From Serripes groenlandicus (lineage: Eukaryota; Mollusca; Bivalvia; Cardiida; Cardiidae), in the NCBI GenBank assembly GCA_031761405.1, contig JASEVX010000001.1:202448390-202512389 (forward strand): a DNA stretch of 64,000 nt, in the 5' to 3' direction. This document shows, piece by piece, positions 55,501 through 60,199 of the stretch; position 1 is the stretch's first letter, and the number at the start of each line of letters is the position of its first letter. The position numbers and the translations under genes are program-made. Under the pieces are notes generated by a model. The model had not been told where the DNA came from. It ran no database searches and worked only from the letters and a program-made list of their open reading frames with translations.

Positions 55501-58409
55501 CGCTTTCTGACGCCTCAACAGCACACGGCTTTTTGAAAACATAGTAACAAAACGTGCAATTTCTCCTTTTTATCACAATGTTTTCGACTTTTAGTCATAG
55601 GTTATCCATTCAATTATAGAGATTTTCTACTTTTTGTTAAAATCTGTTAAAAGTCGTCTGCCGCAGAATTTGTCGTATGAGGGAAAGGGTTAAGTAGATC
55701 ATTTTATATTTTGAGTACCTAACTTATTATAATTGAACACCAAATATTTTCATTGTTCATTTGAATTGAAATATCTACTAGAAAATTTCTTTATAATTTA
55801 TATCATGGCTTTGCAAAGGGTTTTGGTAACAGTAATGCCTTCTTTGTTATGAATGACTTTTGACTTTATATCTACTTCAAACATCTTTTGAAAATGATTT
55901 AAAAGAAAAAGGATAAAATGCTTATAAAAAGGCAAATTAATAATGAAAAATTCAATTCTTTTGACACATCTTTATTTCCAATATTATAATGTTTGTCTGT
56001 TTGTTTACATGGCAGTCAACAGTTGAATAATAATCCGGGATGACATATTCCGTCTCAGGGAGATAGAGTAATGATTCCTGAAGTAGAAAATCAACAGGAG
56101 GCGAAAATTGTCTGCCTGGATTAGCCACAATGTTGGTTTTCTTGCGGGACGGCTCAAATCTGAAGCTAACAACTCTGAAAAACTTAAGGCAGAAATATGA
56201 AAAGTCTCTGGAAAAATAATTATTGAAAAAATTTGAAAAACAGTTTGACAAAAGGAGAAATTGCTCATAGTGAGCAGTTTCCCCTTTTATACCAATATTT
56301 TCATAAGGGCTGTTCCAGGCAAAAATGTCTAGGGGGGGGGGGGGGAGGAACGATGAGCTATTTTTATTTGGTGGTACCCTAAAATATGTTGGTCGTTCCC
56401 CCTAGATTTTTTTTCCTGGAACAGCCCTTTCCTGCAGATGCTTTTAAATTCGTCTGAAAGTGGAAAAGGTTTACAATGACATAAATCTGCATCCGATGAA
56501 AACTTGATAACGGAAATTGTAATGAAAATGAAATCCATCTACTTTGACAGGGAAACCCAACCTATATTGTGATCACATGTGCAGATGACATACACCTGTG
56601 TGAAGACCTCATTAACTTTAAATTAAGTAAGTTTATCTTGTACCTTATACTGTTTTTGTGTCCCCTGCCATGGTGACTCGGGGTTGAACGACAGTCGGGT
56701 CATACCAAAGACTTTCAAAATGGTAGTAGTGACTTCCAACCATGGTGGTCAGGGTGGCTTTGGTAGCATTATAACTGATGTGCTGGTTTGATGATAAGTG
56801 TTTGTTTTGTTTTATAGGGGTTTTATGCTGTTTTCAACATTATTTGAGTTATATCACAGTGACAGATCACTTATTCACTTATTCACGAACCCTGGGTAAA
56901 CAAACCAGTACTAGGCTAGGTATATGTATATTGCCCAAGGACACTCAACCATGACCGCCGCGCCACGATTTGGGATCGACCCTGGACACCTGGTTCCAAT
57001 TCCACAACACTCATCACTCGGTCAGGGAGGATAAGTGTACTAGCAGTACTGGTATTTATCTAGGAAACGCCATGATACGACAAACAGTGGCGTGAAATGC
57101 CCAACAAGGAATCGGGCTGACTCACACTCACAGGGATAACTTCTCTATTGTCTGTCTGTCTGTCGTAGGGATTGTACACTATTTGTACACACTGACTCAT
57201 TGGCAGGCAGGGTACATATTCAAAGTTGTCTTAAGATGTGTTAACCCTTTCCCCACATACAACAAATCTGCAGCAGACGACTTTGAAGACATTAATAAAA
57301 ACATTTGGAAAATCTCTATAAATGAAGGTATAATTACTGAAAATAGCTGAAAACATTGTAGCAAATGGAATTTTGCTAATTTTGAGCCATTTCTCCTTTT
57401 GCTACAATGTTTTCAAGAATCATCTGCTGTAGCTGAGTCAAAATGCTGTCTATAGGTGGGAAAGGGTTAATTAACTACAGAGGAAACTTTCAACCTCTTA
57501 GTAGCAACCAACACTTCTCTAGAACAGCATTTATTTATTTGCATTCAACAGATGTTGTTCTGAAGAGGTAGCCGTGTGTATACTGAACAAATCATTAATA
57601 ATATGTCGCATAAAATGATTTACCTATATTTTATTAGTAAATACTTAGGTGTTTATTATATACATGTTATTGCTTACAACCATTTGTTTTGTTTTGGTTC
57701 ATGTAGTTATTTCGGGGTTTGGATGACTTAATGACACATGTTGTGAAAATCAATAATTGAATTATACTTGTAATTTTTAGCTAGTCTTTCAAAGAGAAAA
57801 AAGTATGGTAAGTGTGATACCCTTGTGTCATAGCTTGTCTATTTTTCAAAGAAATAAGGTCTGGCTATTGCGATACATTTACGTCATAGCTTGTCTGTTT
57901 TTCAAAGAAATAAGGTCTGGCTATTGCGATACCCTTGCGTCATAGCTTATCTGTTTTTCAAAGAAATAAGGTCCGTCTATTGCGATACCCTTGCGTCATA
58001 GCTTGTCTGTTTTTCAAAGAAATAAGGTCTGGCTATTGTGATACCCTTGCGTCATAGCTTGTCTGTTTTTCAAAGAAATAAGGTCCGGTACCCTTGGTGT
58101 CGTCCGAGTCGTCACATAACTTTAACCTTACCTCACAACTCAAAAAACTTACAACATTTTCAAATGAAACTTGGTACACATGTTCCAAGGAACAATATGC
58201 ATGTCTATACCAAATCACATAAATCTGGATATAAAAATTATTCAGGAATGCCCCTTTTTCAACTTAAAAAAAAACCCGCTCTTGTTCCTTGTTCATGTGA
58301 CATGGCTTTTTTTTTTTTTACAGAAATGTACACAGCAGAGTTTGTTTTAACTGGGGTTCTGCGACAGGAAAAGAACTTTTCTCACTTTCAAATTGAGGTA
58401 CAAAGGTGA
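25494..58409 (+). CDS. PAXIP1: PAXIP1/PTIP, complete 20-exon gene (six BRCT domains)
   Basis: Twenty exons join in phase into 938 codons plus TGA (vertebrate PTIP is a little over 1000 residues). In order: BRCT1 (about residues 8-108), BRCT2 (109-200), a proline segment (about 197-256), a Pro/Gln-rich region (257-455) holding the PTIP hallmarks LRNITNN and GHDP, BRCT3-4 (465-672), a basic segment with SPAKKQR (about 714), and BRCT5-6 (725-938) ending with AEFVLTGVL. Family knowledge: PTIP is a nuclear adaptor of the KMT2C/KMT2D H3K4 methyltransferase complex and of DNA-damage signalling. Its N-terminal BRCTs bind 53BP1 and its C-terminal pair binds phosphorylated H2AX. Residue-level likeness to PTIP runs from the first to the last exon, so orthology is firm. 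Function in this species is inferred. The start is the only upstream ATG giving the PTIP-like N-terminus. No polyadenylation site was assigned. Confidence 0.95.
25578..27139. other. PAXIP1 intron 1, proximal part
   Basis: No repeat family or exon recognised. AT-rich, with a short pyrimidine-rich patch (about 25655-25680). Regulatory elements may lie here but none can be named. Confidence 0.5.
27140..28079 (+). mobile_element. 5'-truncated non-LTR retrotransposon
   Basis: An open frame at 27148-27894 encodes the C-terminal end of a LINE reverse transcriptase: KTKAMIIS, then [34 protein letters not shown] and GPKIWNQIP, in the order typical of Jockey/CR1-type elements. The YADD-bearing core and endonuclease are missing. 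About 160 bp of 3' UTR ends in AATAAAG and a (TTA)n tail at 28058-28079. The intact frame suggests a fairly recent insertion into PAXIP1 intron 1. Confidence 0.85.
28270..28412 (-). mobile_element. piggyBac-like MITE, deleted
   Basis: TTAACCATTTTTCTC to GTAAAAGGGTTAA; the hairpin is gone. Confidence 0.6.
28443..28672 (+). mobile_element. piggyBac-like MITE, reference full-length copy
   Basis: 230 bp, TTAACCCTTTCCCTCATACG to CTATATGAGGGAAAGGGTTAA. Inside the ends lie CTGCAGCAGACGAC and CGTCTGCTGCAG, then the block GAATGGATAACCTATGAC, then a central palindrome GAAATTGCGC-GTTTT-GTGCAATTTC. TTAA target duplications with CCC-starting ends are piggyBac hallmarks. No transposase is present in the window, so mobility was in trans. 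Confidence 0.88.
29230..29367 (+). CDS. PAXIP1: PAXIP1 exon 2
   Basis: Codons 29-74 between TTCATAG and GTAAGT, phase 0 at both ends. It holds the BRCT1 core with SHVIADD and the motif EARELFELP, matching vertebrate EAREVFDLP. Intron 1 (3.65 kb) is the longest before the BRCT2 region and carries a retrotransposon. Confidence 0.93.
29608..29838 (-). mobile_element. piggyBac-like MITE, full length
   Basis: TTAACCCTTTCCCTC to GAGGGAAAGGGTTAA. The hairpin stem is degraded (GAAATTGCTC with AAGCAATTTA). A decayed relative precedes it at about 29400-29600. Confidence 0.85.
29920..29986. repeat. 67-bp foldback palindrome, copy 4
   Basis: CCAATGAAGTGTGTTCTCAA to TTGAGTACCCACAAGATAG, diverged. Confidence 0.6.
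30288..30475 (-). mobile_element. hAT-like MITE fragment
   Basis: On the minus strand it starts CAGGGTTTGAAATTAGCAGT, a typical hAT-style terminus, and continues with repeated TAGCAAGT motifs. The other end, TTCAAAATAAGCTTTTTTGG, is a poor complement. It ends about 30 bp before PAXIP1 exon 3. Confidence 0.5.
30504..30547 (+). CDS. PAXIP1: PAXIP1 exon 3
   Basis: Encodes the BRCT1 tryptophan helix [12 protein letters not shown]. The acceptor TTTCTTTCAG is clear. The donor is inferred as TTAGA|GTATCC: it leaves two bases that join exon 4 in frame and gives exactly the spacing of vertebrate PTIP. AAG|GTGTTAG six codons' worth of bases nearby is an alternative that would shorten the loop. Confidence 0.75.
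30621..33607. mobile_element. 3.0-kb inverted-repeat element, TA-flanked
   Basis: The left end CAGTTAAGAACATCATGAAA then TTGACAA is complemented by TTGTCAATTTCAAGATG then TTCTTAACTG at the right, both flanked by TA. Subterminal regions on both sides are rich in GGAACG/CGTTC motifs. The CAGT start and TA flanks suggest Tc1/mariner. The interior has only small unrecognised frames, decayed MITEs (31892-32428), and three ~40-bp repeats with ATCGATTAG (33085-33210). Confidence 0.6.
31892..32115 (+). mobile_element. piggyBac-like MITE, decayed
   Basis: CACCCCTTTCCCCATTAC to GTGAAAGAGGTA with the internal order kept. A second decayed copy lies at about 32206-32428. Confidence 0.5.
33747..33940 (-). 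mobile_element. piggyBac-like MITE, 35-bp internal deletion
   Basis: TTAACCATTTCCCTC to GAGGGAAAGGTTTAA; the GGTTATCCATTC block is deleted. Confidence 0.82.
34101..35512 (+). mobile_element. HINE-like element D
   Basis: The 5' end AGCTCACCTGTGCACGAAGT folds with GGTGAGTT. The 3' end is GGGCC-ATCAT-GGCCC followed by TCTTGT, in T-rich flanks. The core has ~160-175-bp repeats (AAGTGTCAGGCCGATTTTCA, CCATGTTGATTGGTC, AACATGGCCGCCAGG) starting near 34340, 34510, 34830, 34995, 35165 and 35330, plus a duplicated leader (CCTCTCAATG, GGATCCATGCAGAATTCTGG). The open frames at 34163 and 34705 are repeat-derived. It sits directly before a SINE 3' half. Confidence 0.65.
35515..35648 (+). mobile_element. 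SINE, (AATC)-tail family, 3' half
   Basis: From TAGGTTGCTTGGAAAGAT through ATGAGTAGGTGAACTGGC to CCTCAATCAATGAA. The 5' half is absent, with element D directly upstream. Confidence 0.7.
35690..35900. repeat. Two-copy ~110-bp tandem repeat
   Basis: GAAGGCTGTTGCATATGCAC and GAATGCTGATGCATATGCAC each followed by CTCAGCTGTTTTCACTGCAG / CTCGGCTGTTTTCACCGCAG and GCAACAAG/GTAACAAG. Unknown function. Confidence 0.6.
36139..36199 (+). CDS. PAXIP1: PAXIP1 exon 4
   Basis: Encodes [20 protein letters not shown], matching the end of BRCT1 and first strand of BRCT2 in PTIP. The donor AAAG|GTAGG is clear. The acceptor GTTGAAAG is weak; CTAG seven bases upstream is stronger in context but gives the wrong phase with exon 3. 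Intron 3 is 5.6 kb because it holds a 3-kb inverted-repeat element and a minisatellite element. Confidence 0.75.
36223..36441 (+). mobile_element. piggyBac-like MITE, diverged
   Basis: AACCCTTCCCCACATAC start; right end eroded to TTAGGAAAATATT. It starts 24 bp past PAXIP1 exon 4. Confidence 0.6.
36902..37131 (-). mobile_element. piggyBac-like MITE, full length
   Basis: Perfect TTAACCCTTTCCCTC and GAGGGAAAGGGTTAA ends, hairpin GAAATTGCAC/GTGCAATTTC. Confidence 0.88.
37258..37371 (+). CDS. PAXIP1: PAXIP1 exon 5
   Basis: Codons 110-147 between ATATCAG and GTATGT. BRCT2 core: [13 protein letters not shown] followed by NKCTHLIVP, nearly identical to vertebrate [12 protein letters not shown]. Phase 0 at both ends. 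Confidence 0.95.
37611..37855 (+). mobile_element. piggyBac-like MITE with internal duplication
   Basis: Diverged copy; the segment TTAATTATTAAAAAGAGTTGAAA occurs twice (about 37690 and 37727). Confidence 0.6.
37946..38175 (-). mobile_element. piggyBac-like MITE, full length
   Basis: TTAACCCTTACCCTC to GAGGGAAAGGGTTAA, hairpin GAAATTGCAC/GTGCAATTTC. Confidence 0.87.
38782..40259 (+). mobile_element. HINE-like element E
   Basis: The 5' end AGCTCGCCTATTCGAAGAAA folds with ATAGGGGAGC, followed by (GGCGTT)n. The 3' end is TTGTC-CTCC-GACAA then CTCTTGT. Five ~163-165-bp units occupy 38876-39655. The 3' third is T-rich with TTTTTGAACTT-like segments. Termini match elements A and C, and the unit is a diverged relative of the element A unit. 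Confidence 0.7.
38876..39655. repeat. Minisatellite core of element E, 163-165-bp units
   Basis: TCAAACCTTTGCGTGCAAGG recurs at 38878, 39041, 39206, 39369 and 39532. Units are nearly identical, alternating TTTTTGGACTTAGAAATT and TTTTTCGACTTAGAATTT, again a dimer pattern. Confidence 0.88.
40465..40650 (+). CDS. PAXIP1: PAXIP1 exon 6
   Basis: Codons 148-209 between GTAACAG and GTAAGA. End of BRCT2 with the signature [12 protein letters not shown] and YHPRFI, then a proline stretch ([13 protein letters not shown]) where vertebrate PTIP has an acidic run. A MITE begins 22 bp after the donor. Confidence 0.96.
40672..40901 (+). mobile_element. piggyBac-like MITE, diverged
   Basis: TTAACCCTTTCCCACAATGG to CATGGGAAAGGGATA, 22 bp past the PAXIP1 exon 6 donor. 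Confidence 0.75.
41130..41938. other. PAXIP1 intron 6, distal part
   Basis: No repeat family, exon or RNA gene recognised. Confidence 0.4.
41939..42079 (+). CDS. PAXIP1: PAXIP1 exon 7
   Basis: Codons 210-256 between TTGTAG and GTAAGT, phase 0 at both ends. Low-complexity linker rich in Thr, Pro and Val, with the helix [13 protein letters not shown] at its end. No domain was recognised, but the frame, splice sites and position support it. Confidence 0.88.
42099..42454 (-). mobile_element. Older piggyBac-like MITE carrying a younger copy
   Basis: Outer halves CTCTTTCCCACATGCAGACG (left) and TTGTTGTAAGTGGGAAAGGG (right) belong to one diverged copy. The younger copy is at 42157-42349. Confidence 0.65.
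42157..42349 (+). mobile_element. piggyBac-like MITE nested in an older copy
   Basis: TTAACCCTTTCCCTC to GAGGGAAAGGGTTAA, with about 35 bp at the hairpin deleted. Confidence 0.82.
42775..43387 (+). CDS. PAXIP1: PAXIP1 exon 8 (Pro/Gln-rich)
   Basis: Largest exon, 613 nt, codons 257-461, between TTTTTCAAG and G|GTAAAAG. It encodes a His/Pro/Gln/Gly-rich stretch, then LRNITNN (shared with vertebrate PTIP), a glutamine tract with a 9-bp CAGGCTCAA repeat (about 43106-43200), a PPPP/PQPQ run and FWGHDP, the conserved lead into BRCT3. Glutamine tracts are typical of PTIP. Confidence 0.95.
43106..43200 (+). repeat. 9-bp coding minisatellite (Gln-Ala-Gln)
   Basis: CAGGCTCAA repeats in frame within PAXIP1 exon 8, with CAACAACAA before it. 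Likely length-polymorphic (inference). Confidence 0.85.
43615..45373. mobile_element. hAT-like element, 1.76 kb, non-coding
   Basis: Ends CAGGGCTGTACAAA and TTTGTACAGCCCTG are inverted, with CTTAT immediately outside both. Subterminal GGACAAGT(GGC) motifs recur at both ends (43650-43710 and 45285-45350). The interior is about 1.5 kb without a transposase. The CAGGG start suggests hAT, though that superfamily makes 8-bp duplications. Confidence 0.6.
45905..46129 (-). mobile_element. piggyBac-like MITE, diverged
   Basis: CTTTGCCCTTATGTAGGC to GTATGTGGGTAAGGGTTAA. The right end is 50 bp before PAXIP1 exon 9. Confidence 0.7.
46179..46270 (+). CDS. PAXIP1: PAXIP1 exon 9
   Basis: Encodes [17 protein letters not shown] and AVWKK, matching vertebrate LLGCVFAIADYPEQ and TWKR: first strand and helix of BRCT3. 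Acceptor TTGAACAG, donor AAAAAG|GTAAAAA. It joins exon 8 across a split valine codon. Confidence 0.93.
46444..46993 (-). repeat. Tandem trimer of a piggyBac-like MITE
   Basis: Unit 1 (46444-46673) is complete. Units 2 (46674-46870) and 3 (46871-46993) start inside the family at GCAGCAGACGGC and GCAGACGGC, directly after the GGGTTAAA of the preceding unit. Unit 3 is cut short at GACAAAAGGGTTTAA. Confidence 0.85.
47000..47640. other. PAXIP1 intron 9, distal part
   Basis: Holds a decayed foldback copy (about 47090-47150, ACCTATGTTGTGGG) and otherwise no recognisable feature. Confidence 0.4.
47644..47739 (+). CDS. PAXIP1: PAXIP1 exon 10
   Basis: Codons 492-523 between TCTAACAG and GTAAGG. BRCT3 core [19 protein letters not shown] aligns with vertebrate HGGTVDPTFTSRCTHLLCA. 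Phase 0 at both ends. Confidence 0.96.
48090..48230 (+). CDS. PAXIP1: PAXIP1 exon 11
   Basis: Codons 524-570 between GTTTTCAG and GTAAGG. End of BRCT3: [20 protein letters not shown], with the structural tryptophan, then ALHLPLLY and KPCS. Confidence 0.96.
48249..48471 (+). mobile_element. piggyBac-like MITE, diverged
   Basis: CACCCTTTCCCACATACATC to GTAGGAATGGATTAA, hairpin AAATTGCTC/GAGCAATTT. It starts 18 bp after the PAXIP1 exon 11 donor. Confidence 0.72.
48766..48887 (+). CDS. PAXIP1: PAXIP1 exon 12
   Basis: Encodes [18 protein letters not shown] and [18 protein letters not shown], first half of BRCT4, matching vertebrate AGAKYTGYLCRSNTVLIC. Acceptor TATTTCAG, donor CGCAG|GTGAGA, two bases left over. 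Confidence 0.96.
48928..49175 (+). mobile_element. Short HINE-like element F
   Basis: The 5' end has GAATTGCT-CT-AGCAATTC, a perfect 8-bp stem. The 3' end has ACCG-TCTTCAG-CGGT followed by TTCTTGT. Only about 250 bp and no tandem core. It begins about 40 bp after PAXIP1 exon 12. Confidence 0.55.
49740..49924 (+). CDS. PAXIP1: PAXIP1 exon 13
   Basis: Second half of BRCT4: [18 protein letters not shown] and [12 protein letters not shown], matching vertebrate KYEKAKEWRIPCVNAQWL. Acceptor AATTTCAG, donor TTGG|GTATGT. The first base completes an arginine codon from exon 12. Confidence 0.96.
50006..50067. repeat. Foldback palindrome, copy 5
   Basis: CTATGCTGTAGGTACTCAAA to TTTTGAGTACCTACAGCATA; the centre lost a few bases, but compensating changes keep the outer stem paired. 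Confidence 0.7.
50368..50411 (+). CDS. PAXIP1: PAXIP1 exon 14
   Basis: Short 44-nt exon encoding [15 protein letters not shown]; vertebrate PTIP has DAWRVPLKVS at this place. Acceptor CTTTTCAG, donor AAG|GTATTG. A TA-flanked MITE lies 125 bp downstream. Confidence 0.94.
50537..50884. mobile_element. 348-bp TA-flanked MITE
   Basis: The left TGGAACACCACAGCTGTCTC, extended by ATGTTGTGATATGTCATG, is complemented at the right end with about 38 bp of near-perfect inverted repeat, TA on both sides. The inside has short repeats of ACATAATAACATG and CATGTAAGTGAGACAT. Lies in PAXIP1 intron 14. Probably Tc1/mariner-derived. Confidence 0.78.
51056..51335 (+). mobile_element. SINE, (AATC)-tail family, copy 3
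   Basis: GTGGGCTGTCAATCC head, GACAAAAGTCACTGTGACAA body, GTTAAACCCCAATCAATCAA tail. The B-box region is disrupted. Confidence 0.8.
51549..51737 (+). CDS. PAXIP1: PAXIP1 exon 15
   Basis: Codons 688-750 between TTTTCCAG and GTGAGT. Linker with the basic cluster [11 protein letters not shown] (likely nuclear localisation, inferred) and the first strand of BRCT5, ILFTGFPRG, matching vertebrate VLFTGFEP. Confidence 0.94.
51931..52107 (-). mobile_element. piggyBac-like MITE, internally deleted
   Basis: TTAACCCTTTCCCACTTGC to GTGGGAAAGGGTTAA with the hairpin region shortened. Confidence 0.78.
52319..52542 (+). mobile_element. piggyBac-like MITE, full length
   Basis: TTAACTCTTTCCCTC to GAGGGAAAGGGTTAA, 33 bp upstream of PAXIP1 exon 16, so it adjoins the branch-point and pyrimidine tract region. 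Confidence 0.85.
52576..52744 (+). CDS. PAXIP1: PAXIP1 exon 16
   Basis: BRCT5 core: [28 protein letters not shown] and [11 protein letters not shown], matching vertebrate LGGEVAESAQKCTHLIA and RTVKFLTAI. Acceptor TTTTTTCAG, donor T|GTAAGT. A MITE ends 33 bp before the exon and a SINE target duplication starts 7 bp after it. Confidence 0.95.
52774..53035 (+). mobile_element. SINE, (AATC)-tail family, with 23-bp target duplication
   Basis: Starts mid-head at TCCAGGGGTTGTGAGTTCGA and ends in (AATC)n. The 23-bp sequence beginning TCTTGTCAGTTTCTGTAGAT is present perfectly at 52751-52773 and 53036-53058. This shows LINE-type retroposition and a young age. The insertion point is just past the exon 16 donor. 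Confidence 0.92.
53490..53590 (+). CDS. PAXIP1: PAXIP1 exon 17
   Basis: Encodes [20 protein letters not shown] then [10 protein letters not shown], matching vertebrate [20 protein letters not shown] then KRA, between BRCT5 and BRCT6. Acceptor CTTTTCCAG, donor GGG|GTAAGA. Confidence 0.95.
54192..54417 (+). mobile_element. piggyBac-like MITE, diverged
   Basis: GTTCCCACATACACCACG to TTGGAAAGGGTTTA, ending 31 bp before PAXIP1 exon 18. A tRNA-like stretch (54072-54150, GGTTTTATCCCTGGTTGGG) precedes it. Confidence 0.7.
54448..54582 (+). CDS. PAXIP1: PAXIP1 exon 18
   Basis: Codons 841-885 between TTTACAG and GTAAGA. BRCT6 start: [20 protein letters not shown] and [11 protein letters not shown], matching vertebrate YFYITPGICPSLSTMKAIV and ECAGGKVLSKQ. 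Confidence 0.96.
54694..54910 (-). mobile_element. piggyBac-like MITE, full length
   Basis: TTAACCCTTTCCCACATATA to GTGGGAAAGGGTCAA; hairpin GAAATTGCTC/AAGCAATTTC. Confidence 0.8.
55479..55693 (-). mobile_element. piggyBac-like MITE, one hairpin arm deleted
   Basis: TTAAGCCTTTCCCTC to GAGGGAAAGGGTTAA. Bases between ACATAGTAACAAA and ACGTGCAATTTC are missing. Confidence 0.8.
55694..56180. other. PAXIP1 intron 18, middle part
   Basis: AT-rich, no recognised feature. The antisense frames here are not supported as genes. Confidence 0.4.
56305..56429. mobile_element. ~120-bp inverted-repeat MITE with GGGCTGTTCCAGG ends
   Basis: GGGCTGTTCCAGGCAAAAAT and TTTTTTTTCCTGGAACAGCC are inverted, with TCTAGGGGG and CCCCCTAGA just inside. 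A poly-G run of about 13 lies at 56333. It is inserted in a decayed piggyBac-like MITE (about 56180-56475). Confidence 0.7.
56551..56626 (+). CDS. PAXIP1: PAXIP1 exon 19
   Basis: Encodes [20 protein letters not shown], matching vertebrate [20 protein letters not shown]. Acceptor TTTGACAG, donor TTAA|GTAAGT leaving one base. Confidence 0.94.
57241..57470 (+). mobile_element. piggyBac-like MITE, full length
   Basis: TTAACCCTTTCCCCACATAC to GTGGGAAAGGGTTAA. The hairpin arms are diverged (AATTTTGCTA/TGAGCCATTTC). Confidence 0.83.
57779..58285 (+). mobile_element. HINE-like element G
   Basis: The 5' end AGCTAGTCTTTCAAAGAG follows a T-run and can fold (TCTTTC/GAAAGA-like). The 3' end is CCGCTCTTGTT. 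Inside are about five ~56-bp tandem units (GTCATAGCTTGTCTGTTTTT, 57785-58090), then a segment AAATGAAACTTGGTACACAT like the element at 3114. The 3' hairpin appears lost. Confidence 0.5.
58324..58409 (+). CDS. PAXIP1: PAXIP1 exon 20 (terminal)
   Basis: Encodes [18 protein letters not shown] and a short C-terminal tail before TGA; vertebrate PTIP ends [21 protein letters not shown]. The acceptor follows a pure T-tract. It begins 39 bp after the end of a minisatellite element. Confidence 0.95.
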
Positions 58410-58558
58410 AAGGTCATTTCACCAGACACAGAGTTGTGATTATAAATAGAGCTCTTCTTTGCAAAACATTCTGACAAGGGGAGGATACTGAACATATCAA
58501 AATCACATTACGTCTACCATACAGGGATGTCCCAGTAATTATTTATAGTGCTTGTTGA
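58410..58558. other. PAXIP1 3' flank
   Basis: 149 bp between the stop codon and the first downstream MITE remnant; no AATAAA seen. The true 3' end may lie further right. Confidence 0.4.
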
Positions 58559-58745
58559 CCCTTTCCCACATACAACAAATAAGCAGCAGATGTTTTTATA
58601 GTCATTTGGACAAAAATATAGATAATAATCTCTATTATTTAGAGTTAGACAACATTGTGGCTTAATGAGAAATTGCTCATTATGAGCAAATTTTTCTTTT
58701 ACCACAATGTTTTCAAAATGCATCTGCATGTGGGAAAAAAGTTTA
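58559..58745 (+). mobile_element. piggyBac-like MITE, diverged
   Basis: CCCTTTCCCACATACAAC start, hairpin GAAATTGCTC/GAGCAAATTT. A second decayed copy follows to about 58931. Confidence 0.65.
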
Positions 58746-58931
58746 ACCTTCCTTCTTGCAGGCGTATGTGCAGCAGATGACTTAAGATGACTTAAGAAAT
58801 AATTGTGACACATTTGCCATTTTTGGTAACTCTATTCAATAATTATACTTCCATTTAATGAGTTTTTCAATACTTTTTTCAAGATTTTTTACAAAGGCAT
58901 CTGTTGCAGATTTGTCAGATGTTGGAAAGGG

Positions 58932-59110
58932 CTTACCTTTTCCCGGATACTGATAATCTGCAGCAGACGACTTTTAAAAGTAGTATGGCAAAGAAGAAGT
59001 TGCTCATAATGAGCAACTTAAGTTCATTCATTTTAATGAGATTTTCCATGTTTTTGTCCCGATAATTTAAAATGTGTCTGCTGCTGATTCGATGTGCGGG
59101 AAAGGGTTAA
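58932..59110 (+). mobile_element. piggyBac-like MITE, shortened
   Basis: TTACCTTTTCCCGG to GCGGGAAAGGGTTAA. Its right TTAA (59107-59110) is also the left TTAA of the next copy. Confidence 0.7.
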
Positions 59111-59342
59111 CCCTTTCCCTCATACGACAATTCTGCAGCAGACGACTTTGAACATATTTTGTCAAAAAATAGAAAATCTCTATAATTGAATGGACATAGG
59201 TTACTATGTCTAAAAGTGGAAAAACATTGTGGACAAACGAGAAATTGCTAGTTTTGAGTAATTTCTTCTTTTGTCATTATGTTTTAAAAAAGCTGTCTGC
59301 TGCAGAGGCGTCAGAAAGCGTCTATATGAGGGAAAGGGTTAA
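59107..59342 (+). mobile_element. piggyBac-like MITE, full length
   Basis: TTAACCCTTTCCCTC to GAGGGAAAGGGTTAA with a small insertion (GGACATAGGTTACTATG) at the GATAACC block. Confidence 0.86.
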
Positions 59343-59398
59343 ATGTTACCTAGCTGAATTTCGATACCTGTTAACAAGACCAGTTGGTTGCGTTTTCC

Positions 59399-59628
59399 TT
59401 AACCCTTTCCCTCATACGACAATTCTGCAGCAGACGACTTTGAATGTATTTTGTCAAAACATAGAAAATCTCCATAATTGAATGGATAACCTATGACTAA
59501 AAGTGGAAAACATTGTGGCAAAAGGAGAAATTGCACGTTTTGTGCAATTTCTTCTTTTGTCACTATGTTTTCAAAAAGCCGTCTGCTGCAGAGGCGTCAG
59601 AAAGCGTCTATATGAGGGAAAGGGTTAA
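59399..59628 (+). mobile_element. piggyBac-like MITE, full length
   Basis: Both 13-bp ends perfect; very close to the copies at 60200 and 28443. Confidence 0.88.
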
Positions 59629-59985
59629 GTATTTCTGAAGTAACATTTTGTGTGAAATAATCAATGGGAAGTGAACATTAACGACCAAGATTAGACTGCC
59701 AAAACAGACAGGCTGATCTAAACCTACACTTTTTGAAACTGTTGTTTAAAGATATGCACAGCCATGACAGGCAATTATTGCGGCATCAGCGGCAGATGAT
59801 TTTAAACTTAAACACATATAGTTGCAAAAAGAGAAATTGCTCATGTTGCACGATTTCTCCTTTTGCTACAATGTTTTCAACTTATTCTTTATATCATTTT
59901 GATCGAGATTTTCCAAGTTTTTGCCTAGATCTTATTTTCAATGTTGTCTGCTACTGATTTGCTATATGCGGCGAATGGTATAGAG

Positions 59986-60109
59986 TTAACCCTTTCCCTG
60001 ATATAGATGCTTTTTGACGCCTTTGCAGCAGACAGCTTTTTAAAAACATAGTGACAAAAGGAGAAATTGCTCAAAACGTGCAATTTATCCTTTTGATGGG
60101 AAGGGTTAA
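59986..60109 (-). mobile_element. piggyBac-like MITE, 124-bp deletion derivative
   Basis: Left half through the hairpin, then a jump to ATGGGAAGGGTTAA; ends and hairpin kept, middle lost. Confidence 0.82.
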
Positions 60110-60199
60110 AAATGGATCTAACAGGATAAGATTAAAATATTAATCTACCAGAGATTTTACTGTTTGATGATGTAATCTAAATTTAAATCTTACTTTACT

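Noticed and set aside
58038..58323. Upstream extension of the PAXIP1 terminal frame to an ATG at 58038
   Set aside because: It reads through minisatellite and an A-rich tract; the acceptor at 58323 gives the PTIP-like C-terminus in phase with exon 19.
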